A stretch of 64,000 nt of DNA, from positions 122,229 through 186,228 of the forward strand of contig JBFWPT010000002.1 in the NCBI GenBank assembly GCA_050249835.1, read 5' to 3'. Below are positions 25,391 to 33,842 of the stretch, piece by piece. Origin of the DNA: Miltoncostaea sp050249835 (GTDB lineage: Bacteria; Actinomycetota; Thermoleophilia; Miltoncostaeales; Miltoncostaeaceae). How positions within the stretch are numbered: position 1 is the first letter of the stretch; the number at the start of each line of letters is the position of its first letter. The notes beneath the pieces were generated by a model. That model had not been told where the DNA came from and made no database searches. It saw nothing but the letters and a program-made list of their open reading frames with translations. The translations under genes were made by a program, and so were the position numbers.

Positions 25391-25903
25391 GGGAGGGCGG
25401 GGAGGCGTGGGGGGTCTGGCGGGGCCTCCGCCGGGGTCGGTGAGCCAGCGGCCCTCCCGGAACCACCGCTGCATCGTCCGCACCGACGGCGCCCGGGCCT
25501 CCCCCAGGGCGGCCCTCTGGCGGAGGCGGTTGACCACGGTCGCGGGCCGCTCCCCCGATGCCCACGCCGCCTCCGCCTCCTGACGGAGCTCCGGCCAGGC
25601 ATACGACCCCGGCCGCTCCCGCTCCGGCGGCGGCCCGGTGAGGCGCCGCTGATGGATGTCCAGGGCCCGTGACCGGGCCCGGGTGAAGCAGCCCGTCCCC
25701 CGCCAGACATGCATCAAGCTGACGACCAGATCCCGGCCGACGCGGGACGTCATGAACTCGGCGGATCGGTGGGCCTCACACAGCCAGACCCGGACCCCAC
25801 AGGGAAGATGCACCTCGGCCCGCTTGCCCCATCCTTTGCCGACGCAGATCGCGCAGGGCGGGAGGGATCCGAGGTTCTCCCCCTTGTAGAGGCTGCGTGC
25901 CAT
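24650..25903 (-). CDS. Unknown protein with zinc-ribbon-like N-terminus; 3' part doubtful
   Basis: The first ~155 residues look real: MARSLYKGENLGSLPPCAIC, with C17, C20, C42 and H45 (WLCEAH) forming a possible zinc site, RSAEFMTSRVGRDLVVSLMHVWR, SYAWPELRQEAEAAWASGER and a homeodomain-like end APSVRTMQRWFREGRWL. I believe it belongs to a conserved actinobacterial family of unknown function. The frame then fails to stop and continues 741 bases antisense to the protease gene in Pro/Arg/Gly-rich, non-conserved sequence. The genuine end was probably near 25390-25440, so a stop has been lost or a base is missing. ATG start 25903. Confidence 0.55.
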   Translation of the reverse strand: MARSLYKGENLGSLPPCAICVGKGWGKRAEVHLPCGVRVWLCEAHRSAEFMTSRVGRDLVVSLMHVWRGTGCFTRARSRALDIHQRRLTGPPPERERPGSYAWPELRQEAEAAWASGERPATVVNRLRQRAALGEARAPSVRTMQRWFREGRWLTDPGGGPARPPTPPRPPSPPDEADDGAVGPSSGPGDDLRGDAEAQGAAVDGPGDPPAHGVLEVRPGGAGAGVEPGDDPVAGPDDDRLPGRLAGTEEAVPEPGRPAAPGAAVEGDHPWSRARRPHGRHGDGAGDDRRRQHPVHPGRDRGDPGVDTGTPRAPAAGAPARDADQEARAVAKRPAAVARASVHTALRPPGADRQAARVRAPQHPLAGRRRERRHRRRQQGRGTQGVSLGARPPPGDLGRPVGVGVLTGPRHRRGRRR

Positions 25904-26469
25904 CCCCGAGAGCGTGGCCCGCTTGGGCCTCGCGGCGCGACACCGGGTGGTGACGGGTGTGCGCCCCAGGTGTGCCGGGGGATGTCGCAATCGGGGCGAC
26001 TGGCACCACCCAAATGGAACATGCCGACACCGGGACTGGCGCCCGGGCGTCTCGGCCCGGGTTCCGGTTCCCGGCGGCTCGCGGTCCCCGCATTGGGGAT
26101 TCGCCGGCTTCAAGCCCTTCCGCGGCCTCCCCAGGGGCCTTCGGACCCTCGGAAAGGGGACCCGTTGCGCCGAACGGGACGGATCCGGGCGACGACAGCC
26201 ATGTACGGATCGTCGTGAGCCGGGGGTGGTCGTGGGTGGGAGGGGGCGTCCGTCGTCTGGGTTTTCTCCCGCAACCGGGCGGTTTTCTGGGATCGGGCGG
26301 GGTGGGCGGGCGTTTCGGCGTCCGGGGCGGGGGTACCCGAGCGGGTGTCGGATCGCGGGCCGGACCGTGGCAAAACCCCACGGGGACGCCGATTTCGTCC
26401 GTCCCCGCTGCTAGGTTGCTCGCGCGGGCAAGCCTGCGTCCGCACTCAACGAGCCAATGGGGGTCTGCA
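25904..26469. other. 566-bp intergenic region upstream of HU
   Basis: Contains the divergent 5' regions of the zinc-ribbon-like gene (-) and the HU gene (+). The octamer GGTTTTCT appears twice about 23 bases apart near 26257 and 26280. TAGGTT at 26412-26417 may be a -10 for HU, but I see no matching -35. No RNA family or coding sequence is recognised. It is unusually long for this compact window, so an unseen regulatory RNA cannot be excluded. Confidence 0.4.
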
Positions 26470-26757
26470 GTGAACAAGACCGAGTTCGTCAGCAGGGTTG
26501 CCGCGAAGGGCGACATGAGCGGCGCCGAGGCCGGCCGCGCGGTCCAGGCCGTGCTCGACGTGATCCAGGAGGCCCTGAAGTCTGGCGAGGACGTCGCGTT
26601 CGCCGGGTTCGGCAAGTTCTCCGTGTCCCAGCGTGCTGCCCGGACGGGCGTGAACCCGCAGGATCCGTCGAAGAAGGTCCAGATCCCGGCGCGCACCGTG
26701 CCCCGCTTCACGCCGGGCGCCGTGCTCAAGGAGGCCGTCGCCGGCGGCAAGAAGTAG
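26470..26757 (+). CDS. HU family DNA-binding protein
   Basis: 95 residues, histone-like DNA-bending protein. MNKTEFVSRVAAKGDMSGAE begins the standard helix-turn-helix dimer interface; GEDVAFAGFGKFSVSQRAAR and GVNPQDPSKKVQIPARTVPRF contain the beta arms with the intercalating proline. It lacks the long Lys/Ala-rich tail of mycobacterial HupB. GTG start; the frame is open upstream but this is exactly where the family begins. It sits alone behind a long upstream region, as expected for a highly expressed gene. Confidence 0.95.
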   Translation: MNKTEFVSRVAAKGDMSGAEAGRAVQAVLDVIQEALKSGEDVAFAGFGKFSVSQRAARTGVNPQDPSKKVQIPARTVPRFTPGAVLKEAVAGGKK

Positions 26758-26842
26758 GGGTCCATCCCCGCAGCAGGCTCCGAGGCGCGCGGCCCGTCGG
26801 GCGACGGGTCGCGCGCGTCGTGACCGCTCCCCGGGAGGCGCC

Positions 26843-28081
26843 GTGAGCGCCGATCCCCACGACGAGGTCCTCCGCGCCGGACGCGCGGCCTCGTCCGCCC
26901 ACCCGTCCCTCCGCGCGGCATCCGACGCCGCCGTCGATGCCGCGCTCGAGGGCATGTCCCGTCGCCTCACCGGCCGCGCCGCGGCGCTGCTCGAGGCGAA
27001 CGCCGCCGACGTCGCCGCCGCCGAGGGCGTCCTCGCCCCGGCCATGATCGACCGCCTCCGCCTCGACGAGGGGCGCATCGCGGCGATGGCCGCCCAGATC
27101 GCGGAGCTCGCCGGCCTCGACCACGTCGCCGGCACCGTCGCCACCCGCCCGCTGCCGGACGGCCTGGTGATGGAGGAGCGCCGCCGCCCCGTCGGGGTCA
27201 TCGGCGCCAACTACGAGGCCCGGCCGAACGTGACCGTGGACGTCGCCTCGCAGCTCGTGAAGTCCCGCAACGCCGGGGTGCTGCGCACCGGTGGCGCCGC
27301 GCTCGGCTCCGCCCTCGCCCTCCACGGCGAGGTCATCGGCCCCGCCCTCGCGGAGGCCGGCCTCGACCCGGACGCCGTGCAGATCGTCCGCACGCCGGAC
27401 CGCGAGGCCGCCCGCGCCCTCGTGGCGCACCCGCGCCTCATCCCGCTGGTGATCCTGCGCGGCAGCGGCGAGACCACCGCGTCGCTCGCCCGCGAGGCCG
27501 CCGCCCACGGGGTGCGCACCCTCGCCCACGCCGAGGGCGGCGGGGTCCTCTACATCGATCACGCCGCCGACCAGGACCGCGCCCTCGCCCTCGTCGAGGC
27601 GAGCCTCGACCGCCTGGGCGTGTGCAACCGCCTCAACCTGCTCCTCATCGCCGCCCCGCTGTGGGTCGACCTGGTGCCGCGCGTCGAGGAGGTTCTCACG
27701 CGCCTGGGCATCCACCCGTCGCTGCCCCCGCACGGGCACCCGCTCGGGATCGAGTGGGCGCTGCAGGAGGGGGGAGAGGCCACCGTCACCCTCGCGCCCG
27801 TCGCGGGCCCCGCCGAGGCCGCCGCGATCGCCGACGCCGAGACCTCCGGCCTCGCCGCCGGCATCGTCACGGAGGACCGCGCCGCGGCGGAGGAGTTCCT
27901 GAGCGCCTACTCGGGCACCGGCGCGTTCTGGAACGCGACCACCCGGCTGCTCGACGGCTTCAAGCTGCTCGGCGCCCCGGAGACCGGGATCAACGTGGAC
28001 CACGTGCCCGGCCCCCGCGGCCCGGTCACCTACCGGGATCTCGTGCTGCGGCAGTTCGTCGTCACGCCCGCGGGGTACTGA
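26843..28081 (+). CDS. proA: Glutamate-5-semialdehyde dehydrogenase
   Basis: Second step of proline synthesis: reduces gamma-glutamyl phosphate with NADPH. 412 residues with the conserved RRPVGVIGANYEARPNVTVD block (usually VIYEARPNVT), TLAHAEGGGVLYIDHAAD, the catalytic C261 in DRLGVCNRLNLLLI, and the C-terminal SAYSGTGAFWNATTRLLDGF and GAPETGINVDHVPGPRGPVT. The last two differ slightly from typical ProA (FNASTRF and ISTQKLHARGPM), so the protein is somewhat divergent. GTG start. proB is not in the window. Downstream is the infC cluster. Confidence 0.88.
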   Translation: MSADPHDEVLRAGRAASSAHPSLRAASDAAVDAALEGMSRRLTGRAAALLEANAADVAAAEGVLAPAMIDRLRLDEGRIAAMAAQIAELAGLDHVAGTVATRPLPDGLVMEERRRPVGVIGANYEARPNVTVDVASQLVKSRNAGVLRTGGAALGSALALHGEVIGPALAEAGLDPDAVQIVRTPDREAARALVAHPRLIPLVILRGSGETTASLAREAAAHGVRTLAHAEGGGVLYIDHAADQDRALALVEASLDRLGVCNRLNLLLIAAPLWVDLVPRVEEVLTRLGIHPSLPPHGHPLGIEWALQEGGEATVTLAPVAGPAEAAAIADAETSGLAAGIVTEDRAAAEEFLSAYSGTGAFWNATTRLLDGFKLLGAPETGINVDHVPGPRGPVTYRDLVLRQFVVTPAGY

Positions 28082-28134
28082 CCCGGTGCCGTGCCATCTC
28101 GCGCCCCGCGGGCTCGACGGCCGGGGTCCCCTGC

Positions 28135-28140
28135 TATTGT
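28135..28140 (+). promoter_or_regulatory. Possible -10 element before infC operon
   Basis: TATTGT is an isolated AT-rich hexamer 130 bases before infC. A weak -35 cannot be confirmed. A 26-codon open frame (28171-28251) lies between it and infC. Confidence 0.3.
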
Positions 28141-28269
28141 CTCCCGACTCGCCCCGGCGAGCCCCGAACCATGGACACGACCCCTCTCATCCTCACCACG
28201 CCCCGTCGCGGCATGCCGCGCCGCCGGCCGTGCGCCGGGGGTCCCGTCTGAGTCCCGTCAGGGTGATGT

Positions 28270-28938
28270 TTGCCACCTAGGCGCGGTCCAGACACTCGTC
28301 CGCCCGCCGGCCCCTCGACCCGGATCAACGACGCGATCCGAGCCGAGTCCGTGCGGCTCATCGACGCCGATGGGGAGAACCGTGGCGTCGTGCCCCTCGC
28401 TCGGGCACAGGAGATCGCCGCGAACGCCGGCCTCGACCTCGTCGAGGTGGCCGCCGACGCGCGCCCGCCCGTCTGCCGGATCATGGATTACGGCAAGTGG
28501 CGGTACGAGCAGGAGCAGAAGGCCAAGCAGGCGCGACGGCACCAGAGCACGATCACCATCAAGGAGATCAAGTTCCGGCCGAAGATCGACCCGCACGACT
28601 ACGCCACCAAGAAGGGGCACGTCGAGCGGTTCCTGCGCCACCGGGACAAGGTCAAGATCACGATCATGTTCCGCGGCCGTGAGCTCATGCACCCCGAGCG
28701 CGGCGAGGCCATCCTCCTCAAGCTGGCCGAGGAGCTGAAGGACCTGGCCATCGTCGAGAGCCGCCCGAACCTGGACGGCCGCAACATGGTCATGATGCTC
28801 GCCCCGGTGAAGAACCCACCGCCCCCCGGATCCACCGAGGAGGGCGTCGCGGCCGAGCCGTCCGCGGGGGCCCCCGCCGAGGCCCCTGCGGAGGTCGCGG
28901 ACGAGGTCACCGCCGAGGCGGAGGCGACCACCTCCTAG
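28270..28938 (+). CDS. infC: Translation initiation factor IF-3
   Basis: 222 residues. The N-terminal domain STRINDAIRAESVRLIDADG, the linker PPVCRIMDYGKWRYEQEQKA and the C-terminal domain TIKEIKFRPKIDPHDYATKK, FRGRELMHPERG and MMLAPVKNP are all diagnostic. The start is TTG at 28270 with AGGGTGA six bases before it; an ATG at 28265 is out of frame and quickly stops. IF-3 rejects non-AUG starts and its own gene typically uses a rare start for autoregulation, consistent with this. A 40-residue Ala/Glu/Pro-rich C-terminal tail is extra. First gene of infC-rpmI-rplT. Confidence 0.95.
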   Translation: MPPRRGPDTRPPAGPSTRINDAIRAESVRLIDADGENRGVVPLARAQEIAANAGLDLVEVAADARPPVCRIMDYGKWRYEQEQKAKQARRHQSTITIKEIKFRPKIDPHDYATKKGHVERFLRHRDKVKITIMFRGRELMHPERGEAILLKLAEELKDLAIVESRPNLDGRNMVMMLAPVKNPPPPGSTEEGVAAEPSAGAPAEAPAEVADEVTAEAEATTS

Positions 28939-28947
28939 CTCCCCCGC

Positions 28948-28966
28948 CTCGCACCGCCGGTGCGAG
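28948..28966 (+). terminator. Hairpin between infC and rpmI
   Basis: Perfect 8-bp stem CTCGCACC / GGTGCGAG with a 3-base loop, without a U-tract. It is followed by TAATGT (28972-28977), a possible -10 box, so rpmI-rplT may be partly separated from infC or attenuated. Confidence 0.4.
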
Positions 28967-29013
28967 TCGTCTAATGTGTCGGGCCGGTCCGACAGCCCTC
29001 CGAGGAATCACGC

Positions 29014-29211
29014 ATGCCCAAGACGAAGACACGCAAGTCCGCCGCGAAGCGCTTCCGGACCACCGGGACCGGGAAGATCCGCTTCCAGCGGGCCGGCCTG
29101 CGTCACAACCTGGAGAAGGTGTCGGGCAAGCAGCAGCGCGACCGTTCGAAGGAGGCCGAGCTGGCCCCCGAGATGGTGCCCGGCGTCAAGCGACTGCTGG
29201 GGAAGAGGTAG
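29014..29211 (+). CDS. rpmI: 50S ribosomal protein L35
   Basis: 65 residues, MPKTKTRKSAAKRFRTTGTG onward, ending VPGVKRLLGKR; the complete L35 family pattern of a small, very basic large-subunit protein. It lies between infC and rplT in the universal order, with rplT starting four bases after its stop. Confidence 0.97.
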   Translation: MPKTKTRKSAAKRFRTTGTGKIRFQRAGLRHNLEKVSGKQQRDRSKEAELAPEMVPGVKRLLGKR

Positions 29212-29215
29212 CCCG

Positions 29216-29590
29216 ATGGCCCGTGTGAAGCGTTCCGTCGCCGCCCGCAAGAAGCGGCGCAAGGTCCTCGCGGAGGCGAGCGGCTACTGGGGGACCAAGC
29301 ACTCCTCCTACAAGCGCGCGAAGGAGCAGGTCCAGCGCTCCCTGCGCTACGCCTACCGCGACCGCCGGGTGCGCAAGCGCGACTTCCGCCGCCTGTGGAT
29401 CGCCCGCATCAACGCCGCGGCCCGCGAGAACGGCCTCACCTACGGCGAGCTCATCCACGGCCTCAAGCTGGCCGAGGTCGAGCTGGACCGCAAGATCCTC
29501 GCCGAGCTGGCCACGCACGAGCCCGCCGCGTTCGCGTCGCTGTGCGACCGCGCCCGCGCCGCACGAGAGAAGGTGCCGGTCAACGCCTGA
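29216..29590 (+). CDS. rplT: 50S ribosomal protein L20
   Basis: 124 residues. MARVKRSVAARKKRRKVLAE, GYWGTKHSSYKRAKEQVQRS, LRYAYRDRRVRKRDFRRLWI and INAAARENGLTYGELIHGLK are the four conserved blocks. L20 binds 23S rRNA early in assembly and in some bacteria represses its own operon by binding the leader. The ATG is placed by the family start. Confidence 0.97.
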   Translation: MARVKRSVAARKKRRKVLAEASGYWGTKHSSYKRAKEQVQRSLRYAYRDRRVRKRDFRRLWIARINAAARENGLTYGELIHGLKLAEVELDRKILAELATHEPAAFASLCDRARAAREKVPVNA

Positions 29591-29603
29591 CCGGCACCTC
29601 CGC

Positions 29604-30416
29604 CTGGCGAGCTCGCCGCGCAACCCCGCGCTGCAGCTCGCCCGGGCGCTCCAGGCGAAGAAGGTCCGGCGTGAGCGCCGGCTGCTGGTCGCCGAGGGCG
29701 AGGACCTGGTCGACGCCGCGCTCGCGCACGGCGTCCGGCCCGTCGCGCTGCTGTTCGACGAGGAGCGGCTGCAGGCCGACGACCCGCGCCTGGCCGCGAC
29801 CGACGGCCTCGCCGAGCGGTACCGCGTGCCCCCGAAGCTCATGGCCGGGGCCAGCGGCCTCGCCGCCGCGCCGCGCGTCATCGCCATCCTGCCCCAGCCG
29901 CCCGTGCGGTCGTTCCGCGACGTCCGGTTCCCGCCCTCGCCGGGCGTCTGGCTCGCCGGCGTCGCCGACCCCGGCAACGTGGGGACCCTGGTGAGGACGG
30001 CCGCCGCCCTCGGCGCCGACTGGCTCGCCCTGGGGCCCGGCTCGGCCGACGCCTTCCACCCGCGGGCGGTCCGGGCCGCGATGGGCTCCACCTTCACGCT
30101 GCCGATCCTGGAGGGCGTCGCCCCGGGGGACCTCGCCACGCGCGAGGGCTTCGGCGTGCTCGCGGCCGTGCCGCGCGGGGGCGCCGCCCCCTGGGAGGCC
30201 GACCTCACCGGGCCCCTCGTCCTCGCCCTGGGCGCCGAGCGCAGCGGCCTCGGCCCGGCCCTCGATGCGCTCGGCGACGCCCTCCCGGTGACCCGGGTGA
30301 CCATCCCGCAGGCGCCCGGCGCGGAGTCCCTCAACGTCTCGGCGGCGGGCGCGGCGCTGCTCGCGGAGATGGCGCGTCAGCGCGCGACCGCGTCGGATAG
30401 CCTCACCGGCCGATGA
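29604..30416 (+). CDS. SpoU/TrmH-family RNA 2'-O-methyltransferase (CTG start)
   Basis: 270 residues if begun at CTG 29604, giving MASSPRNPALQLARALQ, which is where the SpoU substrate-binding domain begins in relatives (SxxNPxxKxxxxL). There is no ATG, GTG or TTG in frame before 29826, which would delete that domain. The SAM-binding knot shows WLAGVADPGNVGTLVRTAAA, GSADAFHPRAVRAAMGSTF, LALGAERSGLG and IPQAPGAESLNVSAAGA, the three SpoU motifs with the deep trefoil knot. It probably modifies 23S rRNA. Its stop overlaps the pheS ATG. SpoU genes next to pheST are common. Confidence 0.85.
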   Translation: MASSPRNPALQLARALQAKKVRRERRLLVAEGEDLVDAALAHGVRPVALLFDEERLQADDPRLAATDGLAERYRVPPKLMAGASGLAAAPRVIAILPQPPVRSFRDVRFPPSPGVWLAGVADPGNVGTLVRTAAALGADWLALGPGSADAFHPRAVRAAMGSTFTLPILEGVAPGDLATREGFGVLAAVPRGGAAPWEADLTGPLVLALGAERSGLGPALDALGDALPVTRVTIPQAPGAESLNVSAAGAALLAEMARQRATASDSLTGR

Positions 30417-31423
30417 GCGACCCCGGCATCGAGCAGATCCAGCAGGCCGCCCTCGCCGCCGTCGCCGCGGCGGGCTCGCTCGCGGAGCTCGAGGAGGCCC
30501 GCGTCCACCACACCGGGCGCAAGAGCCCGCTGGCGACGCTGCTCGCCGGCATCGGCGGCCTGCCGCCGGAGGACCGCGGCCGGGTGGGCAAGGAGGGCAA
30601 CCTCGCCCGGCGCGCCGTCGAGGAGGCGCTCGCCGCGCGCACCGAGGCCCTCGAGGCCGAGGAGATGGGCGCGGCGCTGGAGCGCGACACCACCGACGTC
30701 ACCCTCCCCGGCGACCCGCACCCGCTGGGCGCGCTGCACCCGATCACCCAGATCCGGCAGGAGATGGAGGACATCCTCCTCGGGCTCGGCTACCGCGTGG
30801 CCGACGGCCCCGAGGTGGAGACCGAGTGGCACGTCTTCACCGCGCTCAACACGCCCGCCGGGCACCCCTCGCGCTCGGCGAGCGACACCTTCTACATCCA
30901 GGGCCGCCCGGACCGGCTGCTGCGCACGCAGACCTCCCCGGTGCAGGTGCGCGAGATGCAGACGTCCGAGCCCCCGATCTACCTCGTCGCCCCCGGGGCG
31001 GTGTACCGGCGCGACGACATCGACGCGACGCACAGCCCGATGTTCCACCAGATGGAGGGCCTGGCGGTCGACGAGGGCCTCACCCTCGCGCACCTCAAGG
31101 GCACGATGCTGCACTTCTTCCGCGAGCTGCTCGGCCGCGACCGGGAGATCCTGCTGCAGCCGCACTTCTTCCCGTTCACCGAGCCGTCCGTGGACGTCCA
31201 GGTGTCCTACACGGACAAGCACGGCCGCCCCGGCTGGCTCGAGCTGGCGGGCGCCGGGATGGTGGACCCGAACGTCCTGGCCCACGCCGGCATCGACGCG
31301 GAGCGGTACACCGGCTTCGCCTTCGGCTGCGGCCTCGACCGCATCGCGATGATCCGGTTCGGCGTCCCCGACCTGCGGCTCTTCTTCGAGAACGACCTGC
31401 GCTTCCTGGAGCAGTTCGCGTGA
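30413..31423 (+). CDS. pheS: Phenylalanine--tRNA ligase alpha subunit
   Basis: 336 residues; catalytic subunit of the heterotetrameric synthetase. An N-terminal coiled-coil arm (1-90) is followed by the class II core: HPITQIRQEMEDILLGLGY, motif 2-like LLRTQTSPVQVREMQ and PGAVYRRDDIDATHSPMFHQ, FFPFTEPSVDVQV and motif 3 GFAFGCGLDRIAMIRFGVPD. The ATG overlaps the SpoU stop (ATGA), and the gene leads into pheT with GTGA. Confidence 0.97.
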   Translation: MSDPGIEQIQQAALAAVAAAGSLAELEEARVHHTGRKSPLATLLAGIGGLPPEDRGRVGKEGNLARRAVEEALAARTEALEAEEMGAALERDTTDVTLPGDPHPLGALHPITQIRQEMEDILLGLGYRVADGPEVETEWHVFTALNTPAGHPSRSASDTFYIQGRPDRLLRTQTSPVQVREMQTSEPPIYLVAPGAVYRRDDIDATHSPMFHQMEGLAVDEGLTLAHLKGTMLHFFRELLGRDREILLQPHFFPFTEPSVDVQVSYTDKHGRPGWLELAGAGMVDPNVLAHAGIDAERYTGFAFGCGLDRIAMIRFGVPDLRLFFENDLRFLEQFA

Positions 31424-33840
31424 GGGTGCCCCTCGGCTGGCTCCGGGACCACGTCGACACGGGTCCCGACCCCGCGGTGCTCGCGCGCCGGCTGTCGGGC
31501 AGCGGGACGCTCGTGGAGGACGTCCACGTCGTCGGCGTGCCGTCGGCGAACGGGAACCTCGGCAACTTCCGCGTGGGCCGGGTCATCTCGGCGGAGCAGC
31601 ACCCGAACGCGGACCGCCTGCGCGTGTGCGCGGTGGACCTGGGCGGCGCGGAGCCCGCGGGGATCGTGTGCGGCGCGCCCAACGTCGCCGCCGGCCAGAC
31701 CGTCGGGGTCGCCCTGCCCGGGGCCCTGCTGCCGGGGGCGGAGAAGCCCCTCGGGGTCGCGAAGCTGCGCGGGGTGGAGAGCCGCGGGATGATCCTCTCC
31801 GCTGCCGAGCTGGCCCTGTCGGCGGAGTCGGACGGGATCATGGTGCTCGACGAGGGCCCCGCCCCCGGCACCCCGCTCGCCGACGTCCTGCCCCTGGCCG
31901 ACACGGTCCTGGAGCTGGAGATCACCTCCAACCGCCCGGACTGCCTCGCCGTCTACGGCGTCGCCCGCGAGGTGCACGCCGTCACCGGGGCGCCGCTCGC
32001 CCCGCTCGACGAGTCGGACCCGCCCGCCGAGGGCCCCGGCACCGTCGCGGACCACGCGACCCTGGACGTGCAGGCGCCCGACCTCTGCCCCCGCTACATG
32101 GCGCGGGTGTTCACGGACGTGGTCGTCGGCCCGTCGCCGGCCTGGCTGCGGGCGCGCCTGGAGGCGGCGGGGATGCGCGCCATCTCCAACGTCGTCGACG
32201 TGACGAACTACGTGATGCTGCTCACCGGGCAGCCCCTGCACGCGTTCGACCTCGACAACGTCGCGGGGGCGACGATCGTGGTGCGCCGGGCGGGGGAGGG
32301 CGAGCCGATCACCACCCTCGACGGCCAGGAGCGCGTGCTGGACCCCTCGATGCTCGCGATCTGCGACGCCGAGCGGCCGGCCGTCATCGCCGGGATCTTC
32401 GGCGCCGAGTTCGCCGAGGTCTCGGCCGGCACCACCCGGGTGCTGCTGGAGGCCGCGACCTTCGACGGGCCCGCGATCCTCGACGCCTCCCTGCGCCTCG
32501 GGCTCCGCACCGAGTCGAGCGGCCGCTTCGAGAAGGGCCTGCCGCGCGGGCTGCCGCCGCGGGCCATGTCCATCGCGAGCCGGATGCTGGTGGAGCTGTG
32601 CGGGGCCAGGATGGTGCCCGGCACGCTGGACGCGCTCGTCCCCGAGGACCCGCCCGCGCCGGTCACGATGCGCCACGCGCGCGTGCCGCGCATCCTGGGC
32701 GTGGAGGTCCCGCCGGCCGAGTCGGAGGCGATCCTCACCCGGCTCGGGCTGGAGGTGACGCCAGGCGACGACGCCCTGACCGCCGCGATCCCGTTCGAGC
32801 GGGCCGCCGACCTCACCCGCGAGGCCGACCTCATCGAGGAGGTCGGGCGCATCCGCGGCCTGGACGACATCCCGGCCGTGCTGCCGCGCCTCGTGGGCAA
32901 CGGGCGCCTGACGCCGGCCCAGGAGCTGGAGCGGCGCCTGGCGCGGCTGGCCGCGGACATGGGCCTGTCCGAGGCGATCACCTACCGGCAGGTGCCCGAG
33001 GGCGACGCCGACCTGCTGCGGATGGCGCCGGACGACCCGCGCCGCGACGTCGTCCGCATGGACCACCCGATGAGCGCCGAGATGGCCGTGATGCGCCGGT
33101 CGATGCTCCCCGGCCTGCTGCGCGCGGTCGCGCGCAACCAGCACCACCAGCGCACCGACGGCGGGCTCTTCGAGATCGGCCGCACCTACGCCCCCGCCGC
33201 GGACGGGATGGCCGACGAGCGCACCTGGCTGGCCGCTGTGCAGTTCGGCCGCGTCGGCGCCGACGGCTGGCGCGGCGCGCCCCGGCCCGTGGACGTCCAC
33301 ACGGCCACCGGCCTCGCGTTCGCCCTGGCGCGGGCCGCCGGCGTGCGCCCGCGCGTGGAGCCGAACGCCGCGCCCTACTTCCACCCGGTGCGCCAGGCCC
33401 GCCTCGTGGCCGGCGGCGGGCCCGTGGGCTGGGCGGCCGAGGTGCATCCCCTGGTGCTGCGGGCCTTCGACGTCGCCGGGCCGGTGGGCGCGGTCGTGCT
33501 CGACCTCGCCGCCCTGCTGGCCGCGGCGCCGGGTTCCCCGGTCTACGAGGACCTGCTGACGGTGCCGGTGTCGACGCGCGACCTGGCGCTGGTGGTGGCC
33601 GAGGGCATCCCCTCGGCGGATCTGGTGGACGCCGCCTCCGACGCCGGCGCCCCGCTCGTCCGGGACGTGACCGTGTTCGACCGCTACGCCGGTGAGCAGG
33701 TGGAGGCCGGGCACGTCTCCCTCGCCCTGCGCCTGCACCTGGCCGATCCCGGGCGCACGCTGACCGACGAGGAGATCGACGGCGCGGTCGCGCGGGTGCG
33801 CGACGCGCTCGCCGGGCGCGGCGCCCGGCTGAGGGGCTGA
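31420..33840 (+). CDS. pheT: Phenylalanine--tRNA ligase beta subunit
   Basis: 806 residues. Order of domains: tRNA-binding OB fold (about 45-150, FRVGRVISAEQHPNADRLRV), B3/B4 editing domain (about 215-385, SNVVDVTNYVMLLTGQPLHA), B5 (about 405-475), class II-like core (about 490-690, ERRLARLAADMGLSEAITYR) and a C-terminal ferredoxin-fold anticodon-binding domain (about 710-806, VPVSTRDLALVVAEGI). All normal. The GTG start overlaps pheS, and argC begins three bases after the pheT stop. Confidence 0.97.
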   Translation: MRVPLGWLRDHVDTGPDPAVLARRLSGSGTLVEDVHVVGVPSANGNLGNFRVGRVISAEQHPNADRLRVCAVDLGGAEPAGIVCGAPNVAAGQTVGVALPGALLPGAEKPLGVAKLRGVESRGMILSAAELALSAESDGIMVLDEGPAPGTPLADVLPLADTVLELEITSNRPDCLAVYGVAREVHAVTGAPLAPLDESDPPAEGPGTVADHATLDVQAPDLCPRYMARVFTDVVVGPSPAWLRARLEAAGMRAISNVVDVTNYVMLLTGQPLHAFDLDNVAGATIVVRRAGEGEPITTLDGQERVLDPSMLAICDAERPAVIAGIFGAEFAEVSAGTTRVLLEAATFDGPAILDASLRLGLRTESSGRFEKGLPRGLPPRAMSIASRMLVELCGARMVPGTLDALVPEDPPAPVTMRHARVPRILGVEVPPAESEAILTRLGLEVTPGDDALTAAIPFERAADLTREADLIEEVGRIRGLDDIPAVLPRLVGNGRLTPAQELERRLARLAADMGLSEAITYRQVPEGDADLLRMAPDDPRRDVVRMDHPMSAEMAVMRRSMLPGLLRAVARNQHHQRTDGGLFEIGRTYAPAADGMADERTWLAAVQFGRVGADGWRGAPRPVDVHTATGLAFALARAAGVRPRVEPNAAPYFHPVRQARLVAGGGPVGWAAEVHPLVLRAFDVAGPVGAVVLDLAALLAAAPGSPVYEDLLTVPVSTRDLALVVAEGIPSADLVDAASDAGAPLVRDVTVFDRYAGEQVEAGHVSLALRLHLADPGRTLTDEEIDGAVARVRDALAGRGARLRG

Positions 33841-33842
33841 GC

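Noticed and set aside
25904..26469. Riboswitch or small RNA upstream of HU
   Set aside because: I looked for cobalamin, c-di-AMP and c-di-GMP type motifs on both strands and saw none that could be defended.
25957..26757. 266-residue version of the HU protein
   Set aside because: The first 170 residues show no conservation-like pattern; HU family proteins start at the GTG 26470.
28171..28251. 26-codon leader peptide gene before infC
   Set aside because: No convincing ribosome site and no run of regulatory codons; kept only as a remark in a finding.
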